Shown piece after piece: positions 51,914 through 60,193 of a stretch of DNA of 64,000 nt (positions are counted from its first letter, which is position 1; every line of letters starts with the position of its first letter). Below the pieces are notes generated by a model. That model worked only from the letters and a program-made list of their open reading frames with translations. It ran no database searches and was not told the DNA's origin. Position numbers and translations under genes: made by a program. The stretch is taken from the NCBI RefSeq assembly GCF_017168335.1, contig NZ_JABFAU010000001.1:124001-188000 (forward strand). The letters run 5' to 3'. Origin of the DNA: Rhodococcus sp. KRD162 (GTDB lineage Bacteria > Actinomycetota > Actinomycetes > Mycobacteriales > Mycobacteriaceae).

Positions 51914-53851
51914 GTGAGCGCCCCAAGCAGTGCAGACAACATCGACAGCACCACAACTTTTCGCAACGTAGCCATCGTTGCACACGTCGACCATGGCAAG
52001 ACCACCCTGGTCGACGCCATGCTTCGACAGTCAGGCGCGTTCGAGGAACGTGCCGAAGCGATCGACCGCGTCATGGACTCGGGTGACCTCGAAAAAGAAA
52101 AAGGCATCACGATTCTGGCCAAGAACACGGCCGTGCACCGACGCAACTCCGACGGCACCATGACCGTCATCAACGTCATCGACACCCCCGGCCACGCCGA
52201 CTTCGGCGGAGAGGTGGAACGCGGCCTGTCCATGGTCGACGGTGTCGTCCTGCTCGTCGATGCCTCCGAGGGGCCGCTGCCGCAGACTCGTTTCGTACTG
52301 CGCAAGGCGCTCGCTGCGTCGCTGCCGGTGATCCTGGTCGTGAACAAGACCGACCGTCCCGACGCACGTATCGAAGAGGTCGTCTCCGAGAGCCACGACC
52401 TGCTTCTCGATCTCGCGTCGGATCTCGACGACGAGGCATCCGAGGCCGCTGAGTTGGCCCTCGACCTCCCCGTGCTCTACGCCTCCGGCCGTGAGGGCAA
52501 GGCGTCGAAGGTGCAGCCCGAGAACGGTCAAGCTCCCGACGCCGAGAACCTCGACGAGCTGTTCGAGGTGCTCCTCAGCTACGTCCCGGCTCCCAAGGGC
52601 AATGTGGACGCGCCGCTGCAGGCCCACGTGACCAACCTCGACGCGTCGGCCTTCCTCGGTCGCCTCGCACTGGTTCGTATCCACAACGGTCAGCTCTCCA
52701 AGGGCCAGACCGTGAGCTGGATGCGTGAGGTCGACGGCGAGCCCGTCGTTCAGAAGGCCAAGATCACCGAGCTGCTCAACACCATCGGCGTCGAGCGCGT
52801 CCCCGGCGAGAAGGGTGTCGCAGGAGACATCGTCGCCGTCGCAGGCTTCGCCGACATCATGATCGGCGATACCCTCGCAGACCTGGAGAACCCGGTCGCT
52901 CTGCCGCGCATCACCGTCGACCAGCCGGCCATCTCGGTCACCATCGGTACCAACACGAGCCCGCTCGTCGGACGCGTCAGCGGACACAAGCTCACCGCGC
53001 GGATGGTCAAGAGCCGTCTGGACCAGGAGCTCATCGGTAACGTCTCGCTCAAGGTCCTCGACATCGGTCGCCCCGATGCGTGGGAGGTGCAGGGTCGCGG
53101 CGAGCTCGCTCTCGCCATCCTCGTCGAGCAGATGCGTCGTGAAGGATTCGAGCTCACCGTCGGCAAGCCCCAGGTGGTCACCCGTCAGGTCGACGGCAAG
53201 CTGCACGAGCCCTTCGAAGAGCTCACCGTCGACACCCCGGAGGAATACCTCGGCAGCGTCACCCAGCTGCTCGCCGCACGCAAGGGCAAGATGGTGCAGA
53301 TGACGAACCACGGCGCAGGCTGGGTTCGGATGGAGTTCATCGTTCCCTCGCGCGGTCTGATCGGCTTCCGTACCGATTTCCTCACCGACACCCGCGGCAC
53401 CGGCATCGCCAACGCGGTCTTCCACGGGTACGCCCCGTGGGCAGGCGAGATCCGAGCCCGCCACACCGGCTCGCTCGTATCGGACCGCAACGGCTCGGTC
53501 ACCCCCTTCGCCATGATCCAGCTGGCCGACCGCGGAACGTTCTTCGTCGAGCCGGGTGCCGATACGTACGAGGGCATGGTCGTGGGCATCAATCCGCGTC
53601 AGGAAGATCTCGATATCAACGTCACCCGTGAGAAGAAGCTGACCAATATGCGTCAGTCCTCGGCAGACGTCATGGAGACCCTGGCCAAGCCGAAGAAGCT
53701 CGACCTGGAAATGGCCATGGAGTTCTGTGCAGGTGACGAGTGCGTCGAGGTGACTCCGGAGGTCGTCCGCGTGCGCAAGGTGCACCTCGACTCCAACGAG
53801 CGGGCCCGTGAGCGTTCACGTAGCAAGACTCGCGACAAGGCTGCTCTGTAA
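51914..53851 (+). CDS. typA: Translational GTPase TypA/BipA
   Basis: A 645-residue ribosome-binding GTPase. G1 is [16 protein letters not shown]2 region [13 protein letters not shown]3 [15 protein letters not shown]4 NKTDRP. EF-G-like domains II, III and V follow, then the BipA-specific C-terminal domain ([26 protein letters not shown]). It acts in 50S assembly and in stress and cold responses. The GTG start has AGGAG at 51899-51903, ten bases upstream. It is first in a plus-strand series typA-lpqW-mshB. The C-terminal basic tail is typical of actinobacterial forms. Confidence 0.97.
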   Translation: MSAPSSADNIDSTTTFRNVAIVAHVDHGKTTLVDAMLRQSGAFEERAEAIDRVMDSGDLEKEKGITILAKNTAVHRRNSDGTMTVINVIDTPGHADFGGEVERGLSMVDGVVLLVDASEGPLPQTRFVLRKALAASLPVILVVNKTDRPDARIEEVVSESHDLLLDLASDLDDEASEAAELALDLPVLYASGREGKASKVQPENGQAPDAENLDELFEVLLSYVPAPKGNVDAPLQAHVTNLDASAFLGRLALVRIHNGQLSKGQTVSWMREVDGEPVVQKAKITELLNTIGVERVPGEKGVAGDIVAVAGFADIMIGDTLADLENPVALPRITVDQPAISVTIGTNTSPLVGRVSGHKLTARMVKSRLDQELIGNVSLKVLDIGRPDAWEVQGRGELALAILVEQMRREGFELTVGKPQVVTRQVDGKLHEPFEELTVDTPEEYLGSVTQLLAARKGKMVQMTNHGAGWVRMEFIVPSRGLIGFRTDFLTDTRGTGIANAVFHGYAPWAGEIRARHTGSLVSDRNGSVTPFAMIQLADRGTFFVEPGADTYEGMVVGINPRQEDLDINVTREKKLTNMRQSSADVMETLAKPKKLDLEMAMEFCAGDECVEVTPEVVRVRKVHLDSNERARERSRSKTRDKAAL

Positions 53852-53939
53852 GAATCGTTTGTTCGGCGGAAGCGGCGTGTCACCTTCGTGGGGCGTCGCT
53901 TCTTCCGTCTCGGTAGCCACACCACGAAGGAGATCCTCG

Positions 53940-55748
53940 TTGCGCAAGGTGCTGATGCCGGTGGTTCTGGTTTCTGCCATGGCTCTGGTACTTGCAGCGT
54001 GCACCGCGGATCCGCCACCGCCGATCGAGAGCGTGGAGACCCCGGTCAGTACCACGATGGTGCCGGCCAAGACCGGTGATCCGGTGGTCGTCGCCATCGA
54101 CGACGTGGGCATCGGGTTCAACCCGCACCTGATGGCAGACCAGTCACCCGCCACGGCAGCAGTGAGTTCCCTGGTGCTGCCCAGTCCCTTTCGCCCCGTT
54201 CGGAATCCCGCCACCGGGATCACCACCTGGGAGCCGGACATGTCGTTGCTGATCTCGGCCGAGGTGGTATCGCAGTCGCCGTTCACCATTCGGTACCAAT
54301 TGCAGAACGCAGCTCAGTGGTCCGACAGTGCGCCGATTTCGGCCGAGGACTTCCGCTACCTGTGGCAGCAGATGATCACCCAGCCCGGGGTCGTCGATTC
54401 CGCGGGGTACGGCCTGATCACCGGCGTCGCGGCCTCGGGTGGCGGCAAGACGGTCGATGTGACACTCCGATCGCCCTATCCGGCCTGGCCCCGCCTGTTC
54501 GCCGATCTCGTGCCCTCACACCTGCTCAAGGATTCTCCCGGCGGGTTCCAAGGTGGTCTGACAGACAACGTTCCGGTCTCGGGTGCGCGATTCAACATCA
54601 AGACCGTCGACCAGGGCAGGGACGAGATTCTGCTCGAGCGCAACGACCGCTTCTGGGGCGAGCCGGCATCCCCCGATCAGATTCTGATCCGGCGAGGCGG
54701 AACCCCGGCCCAGCTCGCCGATTCCCTGCGGTCGAGCGATGCTCAGATCGCGCAGGTCACGGGCGACTCGGCTCTGCGGGCCCAGCTCTCGGCGATTCCG
54801 GGCGTGCGGACAGGCACCATTCCGCAATCTCGGGTGCTGTCGATGACGGTGAACGGTAGAGCGCCGAACATGGCCGATGCCACTGTGCGGCAAGGAATTT
54901 TCGGTCTACTCGACCCGAATCTGCTGGCTACGGTCGGATCGGGCGGCGCAACGGATCGCCGCGCCGCAGCGCAGCTGCTCTCGCCCTCCGATCCCGACTA
55001 CACCGCGACATCACCTGCTCCCATCGGCACAGCAGCCGCCCTCGACCTGCTGCGTAGCGCCGGCTTCGTCTCGACGCCGGATGCGCTGGTGACATCGACA
55101 CCGAAGGTGGACACCCCGGCCACCACATCCCCGTCCCCGACGAGTACCACGCCGACGGGCAGCGCTGCGACCACGAGTGCGCCGGTGCCCGGAGTCGATC
55201 GCCTCGCCGACGCGTCCGGAACCGCGTTGAGGTTCGTGATCGGTGCCGTCGAGAACGACGACGTCGCGCTCGCTGTCGCGGGAACCGCCGCGGACGAACT
55301 GGTCGGGGCAGGCATCGATGCGACGGTGACTGCGCTGCCCCCCGAGGAGTTGTATTCCACGGCCTTGACCGACGGCACCGTCGACGCGGTGATCGGCTGG
55401 ACCAGCGCAGGCGCAGACCCGGCAACGGCGCTGGCCTCCCGATTCGGCTGTGTCGCAGATCCGGCTCAGGACGGTCAGGACCCCGCGCCCGCCCCGCGGA
55501 GCCTGTCTGGCCTGTGCGTTCCCGGCCTGCAGCCGACGATCGACAAGGCCCTGGTGGGCGGTCTCGATTCATCGGTCATTCGCAACGACATCGAGCCCCA
55601 ACTGTGGTCTTTGGCGTCGACCCTGCCGATCATGCAGGACTCGTCGGTGGTGGCGGCAGTTCCCGGGATCACCGGCGTCTCGTTGACGGGCCCGGTGGAG
55701 GTGGGCATTTTCGCCGACGCCGCACAGTGGATTCGGACGCCCAGGTGA
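53940..55748 (+). CDS. lpqW: LpqW-like lipoprotein, substrate-binding-protein fold
   Basis: A 602-residue lipoprotein with the lipobox LAAC (MALVLAACTAD) after a short signal. The SBP_bac_5-type fold follows: GIGFNPHLMADQSPATAAVSSLVLPSPFRP and FRYLWQQMITQPGVVDSAGYGLITGV. It closely follows M. tuberculosis LpqW, which directs mannolipids at the membrane into lipomannan/LAM synthesis by acting on PimE-side intermediates. The preferred start is TTG 53940, since GAAGGAG at 53926-53932 precedes it by seven bases; GTG 53949 and ATG 53955 are alternatives. A Ser/Thr/Pro-rich insert (about residues 380-415) interrupts the fold. Its 3' end shares a GTGA with the mshB frame. Confidence 0.92.
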   Translation: MRKVLMPVVLVSAMALVLAACTADPPPPIESVETPVSTTMVPAKTGDPVVVAIDDVGIGFNPHLMADQSPATAAVSSLVLPSPFRPVRNPATGITTWEPDMSLLISAEVVSQSPFTIRYQLQNAAQWSDSAPISAEDFRYLWQQMITQPGVVDSAGYGLITGVAASGGGKTVDVTLRSPYPAWPRLFADLVPSHLLKDSPGGFQGGLTDNVPVSGARFNIKTVDQGRDEILLERNDRFWGEPASPDQILIRRGGTPAQLADSLRSSDAQIAQVTGDSALRAQLSAIPGVRTGTIPQSRVLSMTVNGRAPNMADATVRQGIFGLLDPNLLATVGSGGATDRRAAAQLLSPSDPDYTATSPAPIGTAAALDLLRSAGFVSTPDALVTSTPKVDTPATTSPSPTSTTPTGSAATTSAPVPGVDRLADASGTALRFVIGAVENDDVALAVAGTAADELVGAGIDATVTALPPEELYSTALTDGTVDAVIGWTSAGADPATALASRFGCVADPAQDGQDPAPAPRSLSGLCVPGLQPTIDKALVGGLDSSVIRNDIEPQLWSLASTLPIMQDSSVVAAVPGITGVSLTGPVEVGIFADAAQWIRTPR

Positions 55749-55786
55749 CCGAGCAACTCGAGCAACGACCGAAGGCAGATCAGGCG

Positions 55787-56695
55787 ATGACAGAGCAGAC
55801 GTTGACGGAACCGCAGCGACTACTGCTGGTGCACGCCCATCCGGACGACGAAACCATCACCACCGGGGGGACCATCGCGCATTACGTTCGCGCCGGGGCC
55901 GACGTGACGGTGCTGACCTGCTCGCTCGGCGAGGAGGGTGAAGTGATCGGCGAGGCCTGGGCCGATCTGGTCGTCGACCGTGCGGATCAACTCGGCGGCT
56001 ATCGCATCCTGGAACTGCATCGCGCGCTCGCGGCCCTGGGCTGCAACCCGCCCCGATTCCTCGGCAGTGCCGGTCGTTGGCGCGACTCGGGGATGGCCGG
56101 AACCTCGGCCGCCCGCAATCCGCGCGCGTTCGTCAATGCCGACCGCGGCGAGGCGCTCGGGGCGCTGGTGAAGGTCATTCGTGAGCTTCGGCCTCAGGTC
56201 GTCGTCGGATACGACCCCGAGGGCGGCTACGGCCACCCCGACCATCAGCAAGTGCACTCGCTGGTGACCGAAGCGGTCGAGGTCTGCGGAACCGATGCCC
56301 ATCCCGATGCCGGACCGCCCTGGGAGGTGTCGAAGTTCTACTGGACCGTCACCGGCGAGGAGCAACTGCAGTCGGGCCTCGCCGCGATCGACGAGATTCC
56401 GGCGCACTGGCGGATGCCGGTCGAGGGGGAGCTACCGAGTGTGCCCGAGACCATGATCACCACCAGTATCGACATCCGCGGTGTGCTCGACGCCAAGCGC
56501 GACGCCCTGCGCGCCCACGCCACCCAGGTCACCGTCGCACCGTCGGGCCGCGAGTACGCACTGTCCAACGACATCGCCCAACCGATCCTGCTGGACGAGC
56601 AGTACGTGCTCGTCCGCGGCGAACTCGGTGCCGATGAGACGGGCAGGGAGACCGACCTGTTCTCCGGCGTACTAGGCTGTGTTCCGCATCACTGA
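55787..56695 (+). CDS. mshB: Mycothiol biosynthesis deacetylase MshB
   Basis: A 302-residue zinc deacetylase of the LmbE/PIG-L family that removes acetyl from GlcNAc-inositol in mycothiol synthesis. Zinc ligands are in HAHPDDE (His18, Asp21) and GHPDH (His153), with GEEGEVIGEAWADL, RWRDSGMAG and VVVGYDPEGGYGHPDH conserved. ATG 55787 has GAAGG upstream. A GTG at 55745 overlapping the lpqW stop (GTGA) would add 14 residues and would couple the genes. It follows lpqW as in mycobacteria, where lpqW and mshB are close. Confidence 0.95.
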   Translation: MTEQTLTEPQRLLLVHAHPDDETITTGGTIAHYVRAGADVTVLTCSLGEEGEVIGEAWADLVVDRADQLGGYRILELHRALAALGCNPPRFLGSAGRWRDSGMAGTSAARNPRAFVNADRGEALGALVKVIRELRPQVVVGYDPEGGYGHPDHQQVHSLVTEAVEVCGTDAHPDAGPPWEVSKFYWTVTGEEQLQSGLAAIDEIPAHWRMPVEGELPSVPETMITTSIDIRGVLDAKRDALRAHATQVTVAPSGREYALSNDIAQPILLDEQYVLVRGELGADETGRETDLFSGVLGCVPHH

Positions 56696-56739
56696 ATTGG
56701 CCACAGAACTGGTCTCACCACAGCAGGGGCGGAACACAC

Positions 56740-56898
56740 ATGTACAACTGGGTAGTGCAGGACGCGATCGTCGCGTTCGTCGATTCTCTCAAGCCGCAGT
56801 TCGGCGCGCAGGCAGATCTGTACCAGTACGTTCTGGGTCAGATCGCGATGGGTGCGTCCAACCTGCTCACGTCGCTGGGCTATCCGCCGGTTTCCTGA
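56740..56898 (+). CDS. 52-residue protein after mshB, unknown
   Basis: An ATG frame of 52 codons, MYNWVVQDAIVAFVDSLKPQ... ending NLLTSLGYPPVS. It is 44 bp from mshB and 45 bp before the next gene on the same strand, with a GGGGCGGA stretch ten bases upstream. Codons are strongly GC-ending, as in true genes here. The peptide is amphipathic (hydrophobic helix faces around VVQDAIVAFVDSL and YQYVLGQIAMGASNLL), lacks a signal peptide and has no cysteine. Corynebacterial PorA/PorH-type porins have similar size, amphipathicity and no signal, but I see no residue-level match. Too short for most gene callers. Confidence 0.55.
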   Translation: MYNWVVQDAIVAFVDSLKPQFGAQADLYQYVLGQIAMGASNLLTSLGYPPVS

Positions 56899-56943
56899 GT
56901 GCCGGTGCACTGACCTAGCCGGGGTCAAGGCAGTATTGGACGC

Positions 56944-57396
56944 ATGATCTCGAAGGCCGCATCCAATACTGTCGCCCTGGTGTCCTGGGCCACCGTCTCG
57001 GTACTGGTGTTCGACGGCTTTCTGTCCGGGATTCTGTCTGTCGTCTTTCTTCCTACCTATCTCGGGTCGATGCAATTTCCCATCAGCGCCCTGCTCGGCG
57101 GGATCGCCAACGTGGCATTGATCGTTGCTGCACGCAAAGTTGCCGAACGTCCGATCTGGGTGGCGTCGCCCCTGCTCGGATGGTTTGCCGCAGTGGTGCT
57201 GTGCATGCTCGGCGGCCCGGGCGGCGACGTCCTGTTACTCGCCGATTGGCGCACCATGTTGCTGATCATCGCTGGAGCGGGCCCCGCCGGAGTGCTGCTG
57301 TTCATGTATCGGATGAAGGCAATCACAGCAAGCGTGCATGCCGACCCGCATCCCGCAGCACATCCTCGATCATCCTCGGAGTCAACAGTCCGGTGA
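56944..57396 (+). CDS. Conserved membrane protein (Rv1171-like position)
   Basis: A 150-residue protein with four hydrophobic segments (residues about 10-35, 45-62, 72-90 and 105-120) and a short hydrophilic C-terminal tail (HADPHPAAHPRSSSESTVR). It follows mshB as Rv1171 does in mycobacteria. Function is unknown. Its last 74 bases overlap the convergent uracil-DNA glycosylase gene; the overlapping tail is the least conserved-looking part. Confidence 0.8.
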   Translation: MISKAASNTVALVSWATVSVLVFDGFLSGILSVVFLPTYLGSMQFPISALLGGIANVALIVAARKVAERPIWVASPLLGWFAAVVLCMLGGPGGDVLLLADWRTMLLIIAGAGPAGVLLFMYRMKAITASVHADPHPAAHPRSSSESTVR

Positions 57397-58033
57397 AGGT
57401 GTTTCGCTGGCTCACGTGATAGCTGGCGAATACCGTGATCGATCCCGACTCGAGCCGAACTCCGTGACCGAACTTCGGCGCAGGTCTCGGTATGTCCCAG
57501 CCGTTGGCGGCGAGGATCGGCAGAAGTGACTGCCAGCCGAAGGCGCCGAGAACGAGAATCGACCGCAATGTCGGACGCAGCAATCGCAGTTCGTCGTCCA
57601 GCCATGGCTTGCATCTGTCGCGCTCGGCGGGCGTCGGCTTGTTCTGTGGTGGCGCGCAATGGACGGGGGCGGTGATGCGAACTCCGTTGAGCGTCAACCC
57701 GTCTCCGAGATGGGTTGCGGTGGGCTGATTCGCCAGCCCGACCGCATGCATCGCGCGATACAGTACGTCCCCACTGCGGTCGCCGGTGAACATCCGTCCG
57801 GTGCGGTTGGCGCCGTGAGCGGCCGGCGCGAGTCCGACGATCAGCATCGCTGCATCGGACAGTCCGAATCCGGGAACCGCTTTACCCCAATAGTTCTGGT
57901 CGGCAAATGCCGCCCGCTTGTCCTGGGCCACCTGCTCTCGCCACCGGACCAGGCGAGGGCAGGCCCGACAAGCGGACACCGCTGTGTCGAGCTCGGCGAT
58001 GGTCTGCGGACGCGTCTTCTTCATGCCGGCCAT
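57323..58033 (-). CDS. Family 5 uracil-DNA glycosylase (UdgB)
   Basis: A 236-residue Fe-S glycosylase. Cluster cysteines are in SACRACPRLVRW and VHCAPPQNKPTPAERDRC. Motif A is GLAPAAHGANRTGR, lacking the polar Asp/Glu of families 1 and 4, as in family 5. Motif B is YHVSQRNTFTG. It removes uracil and other deaminated or alkylated bases. M. tuberculosis UdgB (Rv1259) is at another place, so this is a local rearrangement. The start at 58033 (MAGMKK) or 58024 (MKK) is open. The 3' end overlaps the Rv1171-like gene by 74 bp. Confidence 0.9.
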   Translation of the reverse strand: MAGMKKTRPQTIAELDTAVSACRACPRLVRWREQVAQDKRAAFADQNYWGKAVPGFGLSDAAMLIVGLAPAAHGANRTGRMFTGDRSGDVLYRAMHAVGLANQPTATHLGDGLTLNGVRITAPVHCAPPQNKPTPAERDRCKPWLDDELRLLRPTLRSILVLGAFGWQSLLPILAANGWDIPRPAPKFGHGVRLESGSITVFASYHVSQRNTFTGLLTPRMIEDVLRDAGRHARLL

Positions 58034-58042
58034 ATCGGCATC

Positions 58043-59572
58043 TCACGAACGACTGAGCCAGATGTCTCCGGCCCCCGGGGTCACGGCGTCGATCATGGCC
58101 CACGCGTTCTCGATGGGGATGTCCACCACCTCGTAGTGTCCGACCCCGGCCGGAGTCGCGGCGACGATGGTGGCCACCCCGGCCCGCCGCTGAAAGAACG
58201 TCTGCCGCACCGTCCAACCGATGATGCCCGCTGCCTCCAGGCTGTGCCGATTCCTGTCCAGTGAGCCGTGCTGGGTGATGAGCCAACCGGGGAGCACCGC
58301 GTGGCCCAGTCCGCGGTAGCGATCGTGAGCCAGCCCGACGGCCGCGACGAACAGCACCCCGGTGGCGATCCAGGCGAGAATCGGAATGGGCGCGCCGAGA
58401 TACTGCGCACTTCCGATTCCGGCTGCCACGACCAGGACCGGTAGGGCCGCCCTGGTGTACCGGCGTCGCCGCGCTGCAGGCCCGTGTTGGAGCAGGGGCA
58501 GATCCGCGCCGCCGTGCAGACCGGCGTCGCCGAGCACGGTGTTCATCATGCGCAGAGCCTCGGTGCGCGGTGCCTGGGGGAGCAGCAGGGAGGATTCCTT
58601 CTTCTCTGCACTGACGCCGGTCATGATGGCATCGAGCCTGGCCCCGCTCACCGCCCGCAGCAGTAGTGGCTCGGACAACGAGGTGCCACGCAGCCGTTTG
58701 CGGTCGAGCGTCGACTGGCGGGTGCGCAACAATCCGTGACTGACATGCAGGGTTCGGCCCTGATCGGTGACCGTCAAATTGGCGTAGGCCACCAGGTAAC
58801 GGACACAGGCGAAGATGCTCGATACGACGAGCAGCGCCACCAGCGCGACGACGACGAGCGCAGTGATTCCGAATTGCTCAGCCGAGTCGATGCTGTTCGA
58901 GACCACCGAAGACTCGGCGAGCGTCTGCCCCAACCCGTACTGGAACAGCACGCCGATAGCAGCGGCGATGGTGACGATGCCGGTGATCGAGAACGGTGCG
59001 AACCGTACCCACGAGAACTGCCAGTGCGCGATCTCCACACCGGGATCCGCCGCCGTCGCAGGCGTGCCATCGGTCGCCGGGATCTGCCCCGACACCCGCT
59101 GTAGCAGATCGCCGCGCAGTGCCGGAACCAGTGAGGTGTCGAGTGCGTTGAGCTCGAACGTCTCGCCCTTGCCTGCCTGTTGACCGGTGCCGATACGCAG
59201 AATGGACAGCCCGAGCACCCGATGCAGCACGTTCGCTTCCACGTCGACCGAGCGAATCCTGTTGCGCGGTATCGACAGAAGCTTCTTCTGGAACACACCG
59301 GTGCGTAGTTGTACATGCACCGGACCGATCCGGTAGCTGGTGGTGAACCAGCGCAGAATCGCGAACACCACGACCACCGCGAGGATGCCGAGGCTCCAGA
59401 AGTGATTACCGCTCTGACTGCCGACGAAAAAAGACACCAGCAGAACAGGCAGGATCTTGACACCCTCGTTCACCGGATGCACCAACAGCATTCGCTTGTC
59501 CAAACGCAACCACGGCTGCTCTTCCTCGACGGCCAGCAGTTGCGCCTCTTCGTTGGAACCGTCCGCGGTCAC
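58043..59572 (-). CDS. YdbT-type membrane protein with bacterial PH domains
   Basis: A 509-residue protein with three bPH2 (DUF304) repeats and about six helices. Repeat 1 is WFTTSYRIGPVHVQLRTGVFQKKLLSIPRNRIRSVDVEANVLHRVLGLSILRI. Repeat 2 is NLTVTDQGRTLHVSHGLLRTRQSTLDRKRLRG. Repeat 3 is GLGHAVLPGWLITQHGSLDRNRHSLEAAGIIGWTVRQTFFQRR. B. subtilis YdbT is the known example and works with YdbS; the role is linked to membrane stress and bacteriocin sensitivity but is not settled. The start GTG overlaps the upstream ydbS-like stop (59569-59572). Confidence 0.9.
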   Translation of the reverse strand: MTADGSNEEAQLLAVEEEQPWLRLDKRMLLVHPVNEGVKILPVLLVSFFVGSQSGNHFWSLGILAVVVVFAILRWFTTSYRIGPVHVQLRTGVFQKKLLSIPRNRIRSVDVEANVLHRVLGLSILRIGTGQQAGKGETFELNALDTSLVPALRGDLLQRVSGQIPATDGTPATAADPGVEIAHWQFSWVRFAPFSITGIVTIAAAIGVLFQYGLGQTLAESSVVSNSIDSAEQFGITALVVVALVALLVVSSIFACVRYLVAYANLTVTDQGRTLHVSHGLLRTRQSTLDRKRLRGTSLSEPLLLRAVSGARLDAIMTGVSAEKKESSLLLPQAPRTEALRMMNTVLGDAGLHGGADLPLLQHGPAARRRRYTRAALPVLVVAAGIGSAQYLGAPIPILAWIATGVLFVAAVGLAHDRYRGLGHAVLPGWLITQHGSLDRNRHSLEAAGIIGWTVRQTFFQRRAGVATIVAATPAGVGHYEVVDIPIENAWAMIDAVTPGAGDIWLSRS

Positions 59573-60048
59573 GTTGCGTCACCGACCGTGCGCCCTGCGA
59601 TGTCGGTGAGCCGGGCGACGGTGTCGTCGGCGACGCCCTGATCGAGCGCTGTGATCTTCACCGCTCCGGCGGAGGATGCCGTGGTGACAGTGACCGTGGC
59701 CAACCCGAGCAGCCGATCGAGCGGTCCACGCTCGGTGTCGACCGTCTGCACGCGCGAGATCGGAGCGATGCGTCGTTCCTGCGAGAGCCAGCCGGTGCGG
59801 GTGTAGACGGCGGTGTCGCTGATCTCCCAACGATGTACGCGGTACCGCCAGGCCGGCACGATGGCGATGTGCAGCGCGGCCACCACGGCCGAGACGACGA
59901 GGACGGTGACATGGGGCCACGACGTTCGATCCGTGTCGATCAGGGCCCAGACGATCTGGGCGATGAAGACCGGCAGCCACATCAGTCCGGCACTGAGGGC
60001 CCAGAGCAGGCGTGCTCGGGGAGACGGTCGCAACTGCGGATCGGTCAT
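59569..60048 (-). CDS. YdbS-type PH-domain membrane protein
   Basis: A 159-residue protein with two helices ([21 protein letters not shown] and [19 protein letters not shown]) and one bPH2 domain ([60 protein letters not shown]). It precedes and overlaps the larger YdbT-type gene by four bases (GTGA), so both make one unit. The ATG at 60048 is chosen; further-upstream starts run through the palindrome at 60101. Confidence 0.88.
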   Translation of the reverse strand: MTDPQLRPSPRARLLWALSAGLMWLPVFIAQIVWALIDTDRTSWPHVTVLVVSAVVAALHIAIVPAWRYRVHRWEISDTAVYTRTGWLSQERRIAPISRVQTVDTERGPLDRLLGLATVTVTTASSAGAVKITALDQGVADDTVARLTDIAGRTVGDAT

Positions 60049-60100
60049 CGTTATCACGGGTACAAACCTAGAGGTGTCGTTTGCTGTCCACCACCCCGGT

Positions 60101-60142
60101 CGTGCGCCTTTTGCGCACCTCCAGGTACGCAAAAGGCGCACG
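60101..60142. repeat. Dispersed palindrome family B, copy 2
   Basis: 20-bp arms (60101-60120 and 60123-60142) with one mismatch and the core CGTGCGCCTTTTGCG, the same as at 21696-21737. The two-base centre is shorter than the six-base loop there. Both copies are followed by ACGGTG. Here it lies in the divergent promoter region between the ydbS-like gene and fbiC, not after a gene. Confidence 0.8.
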
Positions 60143-60193
60143 ACGGTGTACCGCGGGTGGCACGTGCGTACCACCGAGGCGCATGATCGACGG

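Noticed and set aside
52031-53785. A 584-codon open frame opposite typA
   Set aside because: Antisense shadow of a strongly conserved gene; low-complexity translation with many His, Gly, Asp and Val and no family features.
59813-60193. N-terminal extension of fbiC
   Set aside because: It would run through palindrome B and opposite the ydbS-like gene; the FbiC family N-terminus begins near GTG 60194.
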